This document shows, piece after piece, positions 31,492 to 39,888 of a stretch of 64,000 nt of DNA (positions within the stretch are counted from its first letter, which is position 1; each line of letters begins with the position of its first letter). The stretch lies in contig NZ_AUGT01000026.1 in assembly GCF_000422805.1 (NCBI RefSeq), positions 1 to 64,000 of the forward strand, read 5' to 3'. Both the position numbers and the translations under genes were made by a program. The notes under the pieces are model-generated. The model was given only the letters and a program-made list of their open reading frames with translations, did no database searches and was not told where the DNA came from. The DNA comes from Nocardioides halotolerans DSM 19273. GTDB taxonomy: Bacteria; Actinomycetota; Actinomycetes; Propionibacteriales; Nocardioidaceae.

Positions 31492-31632
31492 TCAGCGCGG
31501 CGTGCGCGTGGCCTCGGCGGGTCGGCGTACGAACGGCATCCGCACGCGGCGACCGTGGCGGCCGACCTCCTTGCGAGCCCGGTTGCTGCGGTACTCGATC
31601 TCGGCCTGGTAGGTCTCGAAGGTGTTGTACAT
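31492..31632 (-). CDS. Small basic protein, 46 residues
   Basis: The ATG at 31632 is preceded by TGAGGAG at good spacing. The product starts MYNTFETYQAEIEYRSNRAR and ends in a basic tail (RHGRRVRMPFVRRP, later ATRTPR). The codon bias and the strong ribosome-binding site support a real gene. The Tyr/Glu-rich front and Arg-rich end suggest an amphipathic helix that may bind nucleic acid or membrane; no function is known to me. The LuxR regulator starts 30 bases downstream on the same strand, so the two may form one unit. Confidence 0.6.
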   Translation of the reverse strand: MYNTFETYQAEIEYRSNRARKEVGRHGRRVRMPFVRRPAEATRTPR

Positions 31633-31857
31633 CTCTGGTGTGCTCCTCAGTCGGTGTTCCGGTGCTGCCTGGTGATCACAAAGATCGCCGCCTGAGGTAG
31701 GCACCCACATCGGGAAGGTGCCTTATCTCTGGCACCAGGTCCACGGACGCGAACCCCTAAGCACGACACCGATGCCGCCGAGCACGCGTAGGAGGCACCT
31801 CATGCGTCACACCGGCCCCACCGGTGACTGAGGGGGTGGGCGGTCGGTACGGCCCCG

Positions 31858-33042
31858 TCAGGGCCCGACGGGGCGGCCGCCGAGCCACGTGCCGGCGACG
31901 AGCGGTACGCCGGGGCGGTAGGCGAGGTGCACGTGCGACGGGGCGTCGAGCAGCACCAGGTCGGCCCGCGAGCCGACCGCGATGCGGCCGACGTCGTCGC
32001 GGTCGAGGGCGCGCGCACCGCCCGCGGTCGCGGCGTGCACGGCCTCGGCCGGGATCATCCCCATCTCGCGGACGGCGAGCGCGATGCACAGCGGCACCGA
32101 GCTGGTGAAGCTCGAGCCCGGGTTGCAGTCGCTGGCCAGCGCGACGGCTACTCCGGCGTCGAGCAGCCGCCGCGCGTCGGGGTAGGGCTGGCGGGTCGAG
32201 AACTCCACGCCGGGCAGCAGCGTGGCGACGGTGCCGCTGTCGCGGAGCGCGTCGACGTCGGCATCGGTGAGGTAGGTGCAGTGGTCGACCGCGGCCAGCC
32301 CCAGCTCGGCCGCGAGCAGCACGCCCGGGCCGGGTCCGAGCTGGCTGGCGTGCAGCCGGCCCCTCAGGCCGTGGGCCGCACCCGCCTCGAGCACGGCCCG
32401 CGCCTGGTCGGCGTCGAAGGCTCCGGTCTCGCAGAAGGCGTCGACCCAGCGGGCGTAGGGCGCCGCGGCCTCGAGCATCGGCCCGGTCACGAGGTCGACG
32501 TAACCAGCGGGGTCGCCGGCGTACTCGGCCGGGACGACGTGCGCGCCGAGGAACGTCGTCTCGTCGGTGAACTGCCGCGCCACCGCCAGGCTGCGGGCCT
32601 CGTCGTGCACGGTGAGGCCGTAGCCGGACTTGATCTCGACCGTCGTGGTGCCCTGCCGGGTCATCTCCTGCACCAGCCTGGCGACGTGCGCGGTGAGCTG
32701 CTCGTCGGTCGCGGCGCGGGTCGCGGCGACGGTGGTGCGGATGCCGCCGGCGGCGTAGGACTCCCCCGCCATCCGCGCCGCGAACTCCGCAGCGCGATCT
32801 CCCGCGAAGACGAGGTGGCTGTGGCTGTCGACGAAGCCCGGCAGCACGGCCCGGCCCCCGGCGTCGACCTGCTCGTCGGCCGCTGGCGCGTCGGCCGCAG
32901 GCCCCACCCAGGCGACCGTGCTGCCCTCGACGACGACGGCGGCGTCGACGATGGTGCCGAGGAGGTCGTCGGCCGCCGTCGATCGTTGCGGGTCGTTGGT
33001 GACCAGCTCGCCGATGTGGGTGATGAGGGTCGTGGCCGTCAC
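31858..33042 (-). CDS. hutI: Imidazolonepropionase
   Basis: 394 residues from a GTG overlapping the hutF stop (GTGA). Amidohydrolase motifs are [20 protein letters not shown] (metal-binding H-x-H), [22 protein letters not shown] and [20 protein letters not shown] with the catalytic Asp. The Zn/Fe enzyme opens 4-imidazolone-5-propionate to N-formimino-L-glutamate, the third step of histidine breakdown. The length is normal. It is the last gene of the M20-hutF-hutI operon; the hutU and hutH genes lie 12 kb further on the same strand. Confidence 0.94.
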   Translation of the reverse strand: MTATTLITHIGELVTNDPQRSTAADDLLGTIVDAAVVVEGSTVAWVGPAADAPAADEQVDAGGRAVLPGFVDSHSHLVFAGDRAAEFAARMAGESYAAGGIRTTVAATRAATDEQLTAHVARLVQEMTRQGTTTVEIKSGYGLTVHDEARSLAVARQFTDETTFLGAHVVPAEYAGDPAGYVDLVTGPMLEAAAPYARWVDAFCETGAFDADQARAVLEAGAAHGLRGRLHASQLGPGPGVLLAAELGLAAVDHCTYLTDADVDALRDSGTVATLLPGVEFSTRQPYPDARRLLDAGVAVALASDCNPGSSFTSSVPLCIALAVREMGMIPAEAVHAATAGGARALDRDDVGRIAVGSRADLVLLDAPSHVHLAYRPGVPLVAGTWLGGRPVGP

Positions 33043-34334
33043 CGGAGCGCTCCGATCGCGTCGTCGAGCTCGCGCCCGATCTCCTGCTCGTCGCCCCTCG
33101 TGAACACGACGCGCCCGCCGACGACCACCTGGCTGACGTCGGCTGCCGTCGCCGCGAACACAGCGGTGTGCTCGTCGGCGCCGGTGCCCGCCGTGCGCGG
33201 CGTGCTGGTGTCGAGGGTGACGAGGTCGGCCTCGGCGCCGACCTCGATGCCCCGCCCCGCGGTGCCCACCGCGAGCAGCTCGGCGGCGGTCCAGTGGCCG
33301 CGCTCGCCGGTCGCGAGCCGCTCGTCCATCTCCAGTCCACGCAGCTCCTCGAACGGGTCGACGACCGCGTGGCTGTCGCTGCCGATGGTGACCGGGCAGC
33401 CCGCCTCGTGCAGCCGGCGGGCCGGGCCGATCCCGTCGGCGAGGTCGCGCTCGGTGGTCGGGGTGATGCAGACGCGGGTGCCGGTGGTGCCGAGCAGCTC
33501 GATGTCGTCGCCGGTGAGGTGCGTCGCGTGCACGACCGTGGTGCCGGGGCCGAGCAGGTCGGCCTCGTGCAGCAGCCGGGCCGGAGTGACGCCGTACGCC
33601 GCGAGGCAGGCGTCGTTCTCGGCGGCCTGCTCGGACAGGTGCACGTGCAGCGGCGCCCGGCCTCGGAAGACCGGCAGCTGCTCGCGCGGCACCGCGCGCA
33701 CCGAGTGGATCGCCGCCGGCCCGTCGCCGGCCCGCGCGGCCCACGCCTCGGCGTCGCCGTCGGAGTAGCGGCGCTGCACGCCTTCGGGCGGTGCGCCGAA
33801 GCCGCTGCTCACGTAGCACGTGTCGAGCAGCGTGATCCTGATGCCGGCGTCCTCGGCGGCCTGGCGCAGCGCGTCGCCCATCGCGTTCGGGCTGGCGTAC
33901 GCCGTGCCGTCGGGCCGGTGGTGGACGTAGTGGAACTCGGTCACGCTCGTGTAGCCCGCGGCCACCATCTCGCGGTACGCAGCGCGGGCGAGGGCGCGGT
34001 AGGTGTCGGGCTCGAGACGCTCCGCCACGGCGTACATCTGCTCGCGCCAGGTCCAGAACGTGCCCCGCTCGCGCTGGGTCCGGCCGCGCAGCGCGCGGTG
34101 GAACGCGTGGCTGTGGTCGTTGACGAGGCCGGGGAGAGTGAGGCCGGGGAGCCGGGCAGTTTCACCGGGTACCCGGTGAAACTGGCGCTGACCGGATGGA
34201 ACTCCGTCCGATAAGGGGGAGTTTCGTCGGGTCAGCACCACCGAGGCGAACCTGCCGTCCGCGATCTCGACCAGCACGTCGTCGTGGACGGCGCCGCCAA
34301 CCCAGGCGCGCTCGAGGAGGTAGGACGAACTCAC
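33039..34334 (-). CDS. hutF: Formimidoylglutamate deiminase with repeat-encoded insertion
   Basis: 431 residues. Amidohydrolase motifs: [20 protein letters not shown] (metal H-x-H), [71 protein letters not shown]. HutF converts N-formiminoglutamate to N-formylglutamate plus ammonia. Residues about 33-59 come from a dispersed palindromic element (34157-34236) inserted in frame between the N-terminal beta-sandwich strand (DGRFASV) and LPGLTLPG. The rest of the protein is intact, so activity may survive. The start overlaps the M20 gene stop by four bases. Confidence 0.9.
   Translation of the reverse strand: MSSSYLLERAWVGGAVHDDVLVEIADGRFASVVLTRRNSPLSDGVPSGQRQFHRVPGETARLPGLTLPGLVNDHSHAFHRALRGRTQRERGTFWTWREQMYAVAERLEPDTYRALARAAYREMVAAGYTSVTEFHYVHHRPDGTAYASPNAMGDALRQAAEDAGIRITLLDTCYVSSGFGAPPEGVQRRYSDGDAEAWAARAGDGPAAIHSVRAVPREQLPVFRGRAPLHVHLSEQAAENDACLAAYGVTPARLLHEADLLGPGTTVVHATHLTGDDIELLGTTGTRVCITPTTERDLADGIGPARRLHEAGCPVTIGSDSHAVVDPFEELRGLEMDERLATGERGHWTAAELLAVGTAGRGIEVGAEADLVTLDTSTPRTAGTGADEHTAVFAATAADVSQVVVGGRVVFTRGDEQEIGRELDDAIGALR
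34157..34236. repeat. Composite palindromic element (CACCGGGTACCCGGTG family), copy 2, inside hutF
   Basis: The perfect 28-bp palindrome CAGTTTCACCGGGTACCCGG-TGAAACTG is at 34157-34184. The middle part with CTGACCGGATGGAACTCC follows, and the second palindrome is decayed to AGTTTCGTCGGGTCAG. It stays in frame within hutF and adds no stop codon in that reading frame. It has the same order and spacing as the copy at 39741-39832. Confidence 0.88.
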
Positions 34335-35584
34335 GTCGCCAGCCTCTCCAGCGTCTCGGCCAGCGCGTGCACGCCGGCCAGGCAGTCGGGGATCGACGCG
34401 GTCTCGGCCGGCGAGTGCGAGACGCCGGTGGGGTTGCGGACGAACAGCATCGCGGTCGGGATCCCTTGTGCCGCGAGGATCCCGGCGTCGTGGCCGGCTG
34501 CGGTCGGGATCACCGGCCAGTCGCCCGACTCGTGGTCGGCGGCGATCCGCGCGGCCAGCGCAGGGTCGAAGGTGACCGCGTCCGAGACCGACTCGGCGGT
34601 CACCTCGACCGCGGTCCCGTCGCGCTCGGCGCGCTCGGTCGCCTGCCGGGTGACGGTCTCGACGAGCTCGCCCAGCGCTGCTTCCGACGAGCAGCGCGCG
34701 TCGAGCCAGGCGAGCACCTGCGACGGGACGGCGTTGGTGCCGTTGGGCGTCACCTCGACGCGGCCGAACGTCGCCCGCTCGCCCGCCAGCCGCGCCTGCT
34801 TGTTGGCGGCCAGCGCGGTCATCGCGTAGGTCAGCATCGGGTCGACGCGGTCCTCCATCCGCGTCGTGCCCGCGTGGTTGGCCTCGCCCCGGAAGTCGAA
34901 CCGGTAGCGCCCGTGCGGCCAGATCTCGCTGGCCACGCCCACGGCCGCCCCGCGGTCGACGAGGTCGCGGCCCTGCTCGACGTGCAGCTCCACGAACATC
35001 TCGACGCCGTCCAGCAGCCCCGGGCCGCCGCCCTCGACGACCTCCTCGAACGCCACGCCGTCACGGTCGCGCAGTCCGCGCGCCTTCTCCCACTCGATCG
35101 CCCCGCTCGCCAGCCGCGACCCCAGGCACGCCAGCCCGAACCGCGACCCCTCCTCCTCCACGAACACCGACACCCCGATCGGCCTGGCCGGCACGACCCC
35201 GCGCTCCCTCAGCTCGTCGACGGCCGCCAGCGCCGAGACGACCCCCAGCGGTCCGTCGTACGCCCCGCCGTCCAGCACGGAGTCGAGGTGGGAGCCGGTG
35301 AGCACGCCCCCGGTCCGGGATAGTCCCTGACGTTGTGACACGGAATCCGGCGGGTCGACGGCCAAAACGTCAGGGACTATCCCACCGTCCGGGTCCCACC
35401 ACGCCACGAGGTTCCCGGTGGCGTCGGAGTCCAGCGCGAGGCCGCGGGCGCGCGCCTGCTCGCGGAACCAGTCGGCGAGCTCGCGCTCGGGAGCGGTGAA
35501 CGGCTGGCGGAAGTAGCCGCCCGAGGTGGCGGACCGGCCGACGGGTGCCAGGTCGGACCACATCCGCTCGAAATCGTCAGGCAC
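34331..35584 (-). CDS. M20-family amidohydrolase (allantoate amidohydrolase-like) with repeat-encoded insertion
   Basis: About 417 residues from the GTG at 35584; a TTG at 35596 and an ATG at 35563 are alternatives. The HyuC/AllC-type motifs are TGSHLDSVLDGGAYDGPLGV (zinc His and Asp), FVEEEGSRFGLACLGSR, EMFVELHVEQGRDL and TAAGHDAGILA. In actinobacterial hut operons such an enzyme often stands beside hutF. It may remove the formyl group of N-formylglutamate in place of HutG, which I do not find in the window. Residues about 68-90 (IVPDVLAVDPPDSVSQRQGL) are encoded by a palindromic element inserted just before TGSHLDS without breaking the frame. Confidence 0.85.
   Translation of the reverse strand: MPDDFERMWSDLAPVGRSATSGGYFRQPFTAPERELADWFREQARARGLALDSDATGNLVAWWDPDGGIVPDVLAVDPPDSVSQRQGLSRTGGVLTGSHLDSVLDGGAYDGPLGVVSALAAVDELRERGVVPARPIGVSVFVEEEGSRFGLACLGSRLASGAIEWEKARGLRDRDGVAFEEVVEGGGPGLLDGVEMFVELHVEQGRDLVDRGAAVGVASEIWPHGRYRFDFRGEANHAGTTRMEDRVDPMLTYAMTALAANKQARLAGERATFGRVEVTPNGTNAVPSQVLAWLDARCSSEAALGELVETVTRQATERAERDGTAVEVTAESVSDAVTFDPALAARIAADHESGDWPVIPTAAGHDAGILAAQGIPTAMLFVRNPTGVSHSPAETASIPDCLAGVHALAETLERLAT
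35317..35383. repeat. 67-bp palindromic element (GGGATAGTCC family), copy inside M20 gene
   Basis: GGGATAGTCCCTGACGTT at one end and its complement AACGTCAGGGACTATCCC at the other (the perfect core is 17 bases per arm). It has the same arms and exactly the same length as 48507-48573. Read on the minus strand it encodes about 22 extra residues in frame within the M20 amidohydrolase. Confidence 0.9.
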
Positions 35585-35683
35585 CCCTTCATCCAACGAC
35601 AGCCGGCGCCGCGCTGCCACCAGCACGCCGCGAGCGAGGGTCTCGGATCCGAGATCGAGGGCGCGTGAGCCAGACTGTGGCGC

Positions 35684-36304
35684 ATGGAGTTTCAAGACGT
35701 CGTACGCCGCCGCCGCATGGTCCGCGACTACAGCGACGAGGCGGTCGACCCGGCCGTCGTCGACCGGGCGCTCGCCAACGCGGTGCGCGCGCCGAGCGCG
35801 GGGTTCAGCCAGGGGTGGGCGTTCCTGGTGCTCGAGCAGCCCGAGGACGTACGCCGCTTCTGGGCCGCCACCGCCGACGACCTCGACGAGCCCGACAGCT
35901 GGCTCGCCGGGATGATGGGCGCCCCGGTCGTGATCCTCCCGTGCTCCAGCAAGGCGACCTACCTCCGGCGCTACGCCGAGGACGACAAGGGCTGGACCGA
36001 CCAGGACGAGTCGCGCTGGCCGATGCCGTTCTGGCACATGGACGCCGCGATGGCGGCCCTGCTCATCCTCCAGACGGCGACCGACGCCGGCCTCGGCAGC
36101 TGCTTCATCGGCGTCCCGCCAGACAAGGACGCCGCCGTGCGCGAGGCGTTCGGCATCCCCGACGACCACGACCCGGTCGGCGTGATCACGATCGGCCACC
36201 GCGCCGGCGGCGAGGCGCCGTCCGGCTCGCCGCGCACGCGCACGCGCCGTCCGCTCGACGAGCTCGTGCACCGTGGTCACTGGGGTCAGGCCGCCCGCGG
36301 CTGA
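35684..36304 (+). CDS. Nitroreductase-family protein
   Basis: 206 residues of the FMN-dependent nitroreductase fold. FQDVVRRRRMVRDYSDEAVD near the start is the typical R-R-S-x-R-x-(Y/F) FMN phosphate motif. APSAGFSQGWAFLVLEQPED is the second FMN region. MDAAMAALLILQTATDAGLG and FGIPDDHDPVGVITIGHRAG complete the fold. It reduces nitroaromatics, quinones or enoates with NAD(P)H; the natural substrate is unknown. It is divergent from the M20 amidohydrolase, about 100 bases apart, and runs into the carboxypeptidase gene 59 bases later. Confidence 0.9.
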   Translation: MEFQDVVRRRRMVRDYSDEAVDPAVVDRALANAVRAPSAGFSQGWAFLVLEQPEDVRRFWAATADDLDEPDSWLAGMMGAPVVILPCSSKATYLRRYAEDDKGWTDQDESRWPMPFWHMDAAMAALLILQTATDAGLGSCFIGVPPDKDAAVREAFGIPDDHDPVGVITIGHRAGGEAPSGSPRTRTRRPLDELVHRGHWGQAARG

Positions 36305-36363
36305 GGGACGCCGTTCTCGCCGAGCCCCGGGGATCGCAGCCCCGAGGGCACTAGGGTCCCGCC

Positions 36364-37728
36364 ATGACCGAGGGAGGGACCGAGGGAGGAGACGGGCTGC
36401 CACGCGCCGTGCAGAGGCTGCAGGCGCTCATCCGGATCCCGACCGTCTCGCGGCTCGACCCCGAGCAGGTCGACACCGCGGCGTTCGACGATTTCGTCGT
36501 GGAGCTCGCGCGGCAGTTCCCGCTGGTCCACGAGCGGCTCGAGCTCACCCGGGTGCACACCCACGGGCTGCTCTTCCACTGGAGGGGCGCGAGCGACGCG
36601 CGGCCGGTCGTGCTGATGGCCCACCTCGACGTGGTGCCGGTCGAGGGCACCTGGCAGCACGACGCCTTCAGCGGCGCGGTCGTCGACGGGCAGGTCTGGG
36701 GGCGCGGCACCCTCGACGACAAGGGCAGCCTCGTCGCGATCTGCGAGGCGGTCGAGACGCTGCTCGAGCGCGACGTCGTGCCGGCCCAGGACGTCTGGCT
36801 GTCCTTCGGCTGCGACGAGGAGGTGTTCGGCACGGCGGCCGAGGGCGCCGTCGACGCGCTCCGCGAGCGCGGCGTCCGGCCGTGGTTCGTCGTCGACGAG
36901 GGCGGCGCGATCGCGCACGACGCGTTCACCGGCGTCGGCAGGCCGGTCGGCGTCGTGGGCGTGACCGAGAAGGGCGTCATGTCGGTGCGGCTGCGGGTCG
37001 AGGGCCGCGGCGGCCACGCCTCGACCCCGGCCCGGATGGGGCCGACCGCCCGCCTCGCCAGAGCGATCACCCGTCTCGACCGCTCGCCGATGCCCAGCAG
37101 CCTGCCCGCGCCGACGGTCGAACTGTTCCGGCGGCTCGCCCCGCACGCGCCCCTCGCCCTCCGCCCCCTGCTGGCGAACGCCGGGCGGCTCGGACCGGCG
37201 CTGCCGAAGGTGCTCACCGCCCTCGGGCCCGAGTCGGCGGCGATGGTGCGCACGACGTTCGCCGTCACGACGTTGCAGGGCAGCCCGGCCCTCAACGTCA
37301 TCGCCGCGACCGCGACCGCCGGCGTCAACATCCGGATCATGCTCGGCGACACCTCGGAGTCGGTGCTCGCCCACCTGCGCAAGGTGATCGGCGACGACCG
37401 CGTGGAGATCGACGTCGTCGAGGTCTTCGAGCCGTGCCCCCTCTCGCCGTACTCCACCGACGGCCACACCGACGAGGCGTTCGACCTCATCGAGACCACG
37501 ATCGGCGAGGTCTTCCCGGACACCGTCCCCGCGCCGTACGTCATGATGGCCGCCACCGACTCGCGCACGTTCACCGCGATCTGCGAGCGCGTCTACCGCT
37601 TCGCGCCGTTCCGGATGACCAAGGCGCAGCGCGAGGCCATCCACTCCTACGACGAGCACCTCGGCGTCGACGACTTCCTCGACGGCGTGCGGTGGTACCA
37701 GCGCCTGATCGAGCGCCTCCCCTCGTGA
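36364..37728 (+). CDS. M20/M25/M40-family carboxypeptidase
   Basis: 454 residues. Zinc-site motifs: VVLMAHLDVVPVEGTWQHDA, GRGTLDDKGSLVAICEAVET, and SFGCDEEVFGTAAEGA with the general base Glu pair. GVMSVRLRVEGRGGHASTPA is the dimerisation/lid domain. The family (CPS1/Gly-Xaa carboxypeptidase-like) removes C-terminal residues from dipeptides or N-acyl amino acids. No signal peptide is present, so it acts in the cytoplasm. The stop overlaps the first of three 11-base repeats that precede the MFS gene, which suggests the two genes are one transcript. Confidence 0.9.
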   Translation: MTEGGTEGGDGLPRAVQRLQALIRIPTVSRLDPEQVDTAAFDDFVVELARQFPLVHERLELTRVHTHGLLFHWRGASDARPVVLMAHLDVVPVEGTWQHDAFSGAVVDGQVWGRGTLDDKGSLVAICEAVETLLERDVVPAQDVWLSFGCDEEVFGTAAEGAVDALRERGVRPWFVVDEGGAIAHDAFTGVGRPVGVVGVTEKGVMSVRLRVEGRGGHASTPARMGPTARLARAITRLDRSPMPSSLPAPTVELFRRLAPHAPLALRPLLANAGRLGPALPKVLTALGPESAAMVRTTFAVTTLQGSPALNVIAATATAGVNIRIMLGDTSESVLAHLRKVIGDDRVEIDVVEVFEPCPLSPYSTDGHTDEAFDLIETTIGEVFPDTVPAPYVMMAATDSRTFTAICERVYRFAPFRMTKAQREAIHSYDEHLGVDDFLDGVRWYQRLIERLPS

Positions 37729-37754
37729 GCGCCTCGTGAGCGCCTCGTGAGCGC
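37722..37754. repeat. Three tandem 11-base units at a stop/start junction
   Basis: CTCGTGAGCGC occurs three times in direct tandem. The first unit contains the M20 peptidase stop (GTGA), and the third contains the productive GTG start of the MFS gene. The GTGs of units one and two would run into TGA after four codons. Slippage seems to have turned a 4-base overlap into a 18-base gap. Confidence 0.7.
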
Positions 37755-39201
37755 CGTCGCGCCCGCTCCGGTCCGGCCGGTGCACGGGCTGTTCGCGATC
37801 GTCGGCTTCCTCGTCTGCGTCGAGCTGGCGAGCGGCGTGCTGCAGGGGTACTACACGCCGATCTACAGCGACATCGCCGACCACCTCGTCATCAAGGACG
37901 CCGACGTCAACTGGTTCGAGGCGGCGCAGCTGGTCGTCTCCGCGCTGGTCGTGCCGCCGCTGGCCCGCCTCGGCGACCTGGTCGGCCACAAGAAGGTTCT
38001 GCTGGTCTCGACCGCGGTCACCGCGCTCGGCAGCTGGGTGCTCGCGTTCGCGCCGGGCTTCACGACGTTCCTGGTCGGGTGGGCGGTCCAGGGCGCGTAC
38101 GTCGTCTGGCTGCCGCTCGAGATCGCGATCATCCACCGCCGCACCGCCGGCACCGGACGGCAGGCGGTGCTCACCCGGCGGGCTGCCGCCATCCTGGTCG
38201 GCGCGCTCGAGCTCGCGGTGATCATCGGCGCGCTCACCTCCGGCGCGCTGGTGGAGGCGACGTCGATGGGCTTCCTGCTGGCGCTGCCCGCGATCGTGGT
38301 GACCGCGGTCTTCTTCGTCGTCTGGTGGGGCATCGAGGACGTCCCGGGTGACGCCACCGGCGGCTACGACTGGGGCGGGCTGGTGCTGATCACCGCTGCG
38401 CTGGGACTGGTGATGGGCGGGCTGATCGCGATCCGCGTCCAGGGTCCCGGCTCGCCGCTCGCATGGGCGCTCGTCGCGCTCGGCCTGCTCGCGCTCGTGC
38501 CCTTCGCGCGCTACGAGCTCGGGCACCCCGAGCCGATGGTCGACGTGCGCCTGCTCGCGAGCCCCGGGCAGTGGCCGGTGCAGCTCACGGCGTTCCTGTT
38601 CGGCATGTCGGTGCTCGGAGCCCAGATCCCTCTTTCGACGTTCGCCCGCACCGACCCCGACACCGCGGGCTACGGCCTGGGCGCCGACGCGTCGTTCGTC
38701 TCGACGCTGATCGGGGTGTACGTCGTGTTCCTCGCGATCGGCGCCTTCACCCTGCCCCTGACGGCGCGGCTGCTGGGTCCGCGCGGCGCGCTGGTGCTGG
38801 GCGCCCTGCTGGTCGCCGTCGGCTACGGGCTCTGGCTCCCGCTGCACGACTCGACCGGCCAGGCGCTGCTCAACATGGCGATCGCCGGCGTCGGGTCCGG
38901 CGCCCTGGTCGCCGCGCTGCCGGCGACCGCCGCGGCTGCGGCACCTGCCGACCGCACCGGGTTCGCGACCGGCATGACCAACGCGACCAAGACCGTCGGC
39001 GGAGCGATCGCGTCGTCGGTCTTCGCGATCTGCCTCGCCTCGGCCGGCTCGATCAAGGACCCCGTCAAGGGCCACGCCCCGCTGTCGGGCTACCTCACCG
39101 TCTGGGCGATCTGCGCGGTCGCGGCCCTCCTGGCCGCGGTGGCGCTGTGGCTGATGCCGCGCGGCCCCGAGCCGGGGGCGCCACCTACACTGGAGGCGTG
39201 A
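37747..39201 (+). CDS. MFS transporter, DHA2-like
   Basis: 484 residues with about fourteen helices, the number typical of the DHA2 drug:proton antiporters. ARLGDLVGHKKVLLVSTAVT is the loop 2-3 signature (G-x-x-x-D-x-x-G-x-K), and the early NWFEAAQLVVSALVVPPLAR precedes it. ATGMTNATKTVGGAIASSVF resembles the G-x-x-x-G-P antiporter region. The GTG at 37747 is the only one of three closely spaced GTGs that opens the frame. Its stop overlaps the DUF1992 gene (GTGA). The substrate is unknown. Confidence 0.9.
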   Translation: MSAVAPAPVRPVHGLFAIVGFLVCVELASGVLQGYYTPIYSDIADHLVIKDADVNWFEAAQLVVSALVVPPLARLGDLVGHKKVLLVSTAVTALGSWVLAFAPGFTTFLVGWAVQGAYVVWLPLEIAIIHRRTAGTGRQAVLTRRAAAILVGALELAVIIGALTSGALVEATSMGFLLALPAIVVTAVFFVVWWGIEDVPGDATGGYDWGGLVLITAALGLVMGGLIAIRVQGPGSPLAWALVALGLLALVPFARYELGHPEPMVDVRLLASPGQWPVQLTAFLFGMSVLGAQIPLSTFARTDPDTAGYGLGADASFVSTLIGVYVVFLAIGAFTLPLTARLLGPRGALVLGALLVAVGYGLWLPLHDSTGQALLNMAIAGVGSGALVAALPATAAAAAPADRTGFATGMTNATKTVGGAIASSVFAICLASAGSIKDPVKGHAPLSGYLTVWAICAVAALLAAVALWLMPRGPEPGAPPTLEA

Positions 39202-39764
39202 CCGGAGACCGGCGCGAGCGACCCGAGGCGACGCCCCGGTCGCGTGCCGAGAGCCGCGCGGCGGCCCGGGCGCGCATGGCCCAGCAGCACACGTGGGTCG
39301 ACCTCCAGGTGCGCCAGGCGATGGAGCGCGGCGACTTCGACGACCTGCCCGGCGCGGGCAAGCCGATCAAGGACCTCGGCGACTCCCACGACCCGAACTG
39401 GTGGCTCAAGAAGCTCGTCGAGCGCGAGAACGTCGCCGTGCTGCCGCCGAGCCTGGCGCTGCGCAAGGAGGACGCCGAGCTGGCCGCCACCCTCGACAGG
39501 CTCAACGTCGAGGGCGAGGTGCGCCGCCACGTCGAGGACTTCAACAAGCGGGTCGTCGCCGCGCGCTACCGGCTGCCCGAGGGGCCGCCCCTGGTCACGA
39601 TGCCGCGCGACGTCGACGAGGAGGTCGCGGGCTGGCGCGAGCGGCGTACGGCCCGACTGGCCGAGCAGCGCGCCAAGGCCAGGAAGCTGCTCGCCGAGGA
39701 GGCGGCCCGGCCGCGGGCGAAGCGCCGCTGGTGGCGCCGGGCAGTTTCACCGGGTACCCGGTGA
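39198..39764 (+). CDS. DUF1992 (DnaJ-homologue C28-like) protein
   Basis: 188 residues from a GTG overlapping the MFS stop. The family core is WVDLQVRQAMERGDFDDLPG, AGKPIKDLGDSHDPNWWLKK, LVERENVAVLPPSLALRKED. This is DUF1992, a domain also found in the eukaryotic DNAJC28 protein; its role is unknown. An Arg/Glu-rich helix follows (LAEQRAKARKLLAEEAARPR). The last residues, AVSPGTR plus stop, are encoded by a dispersed palindromic element, so the native C-terminus has been replaced. The hydrolase at 16445 ends with the same PGTR tail for the same reason. Confidence 0.88.
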   Translation: MTGDRRERPEATPRSRAESRAAARARMAQQHTWVDLQVRQAMERGDFDDLPGAGKPIKDLGDSHDPNWWLKKLVERENVAVLPPSLALRKEDAELAATLDRLNVEGEVRRHVEDFNKRVVAARYRLPEGPPLVTMPRDVDEEVAGWRERRTARLAEQRAKARKLLAEEAARPRAKRRWWRRAVSPGTR

Positions 39765-39832
39765 AACTGGTCCTGACCGGATGGAGTTCCTTACGGTCAG
39801 GTGCAGTTTCACCGGGTACCCGGTGAAACTGC
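39741..39832. repeat. Composite palindromic element (CACCGGGTACCCGGTG family), copy 3, most complete
   Basis: Two identical perfect 28-bp palindromes, CAGTTTCACCGGGTACCCGG-TGAAACTG, at 39742-39769 and 39804-39831. They flank a hairpin CTGACCG-N14-CGGTCAG at 39773-39800. The whole 92-bp unit is framed by GCAG and CTGC. It begins in the last codons of the DUF1992 gene and ends 57 bases before the lyase gene. Confidence 0.93.
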
Positions 39833-39888
39833 CGCGGTGTCAGATCGGTCATACCGACGCCGACACCATCGCTGTTACGTTCCGATCC

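Noticed and set aside
28499..31612. 1037-codon open frame on the plus strand
   Set aside because: Antisense shadow of the ATPase-LuxR gene, which has Walker and helix-turn-helix motifs on the minus strand.
34157..34184. 28-bp palindrome as a regulator binding site
   Set aside because: The same palindrome lies inside hutF and at the 3' ends of two unrelated genes, and occurs in pairs in a larger unit. A dispersed repeat explains this better than an operator.
34331..36403. Longer 690-residue form of the M20 amidohydrolase starting at 36403
   Set aside because: The extra N-terminus is antisense to the nitroreductase gene and Arg/Val/Asp-rich without family similarity. The family start fits 35563-35596.
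36286..39075. 929-codon open frame on the minus strand
   Set aside because: Antisense to the M20 peptidase and MFS genes. The translation is low-complexity and Arg/Asp/Glu-rich with no recognisable motif.
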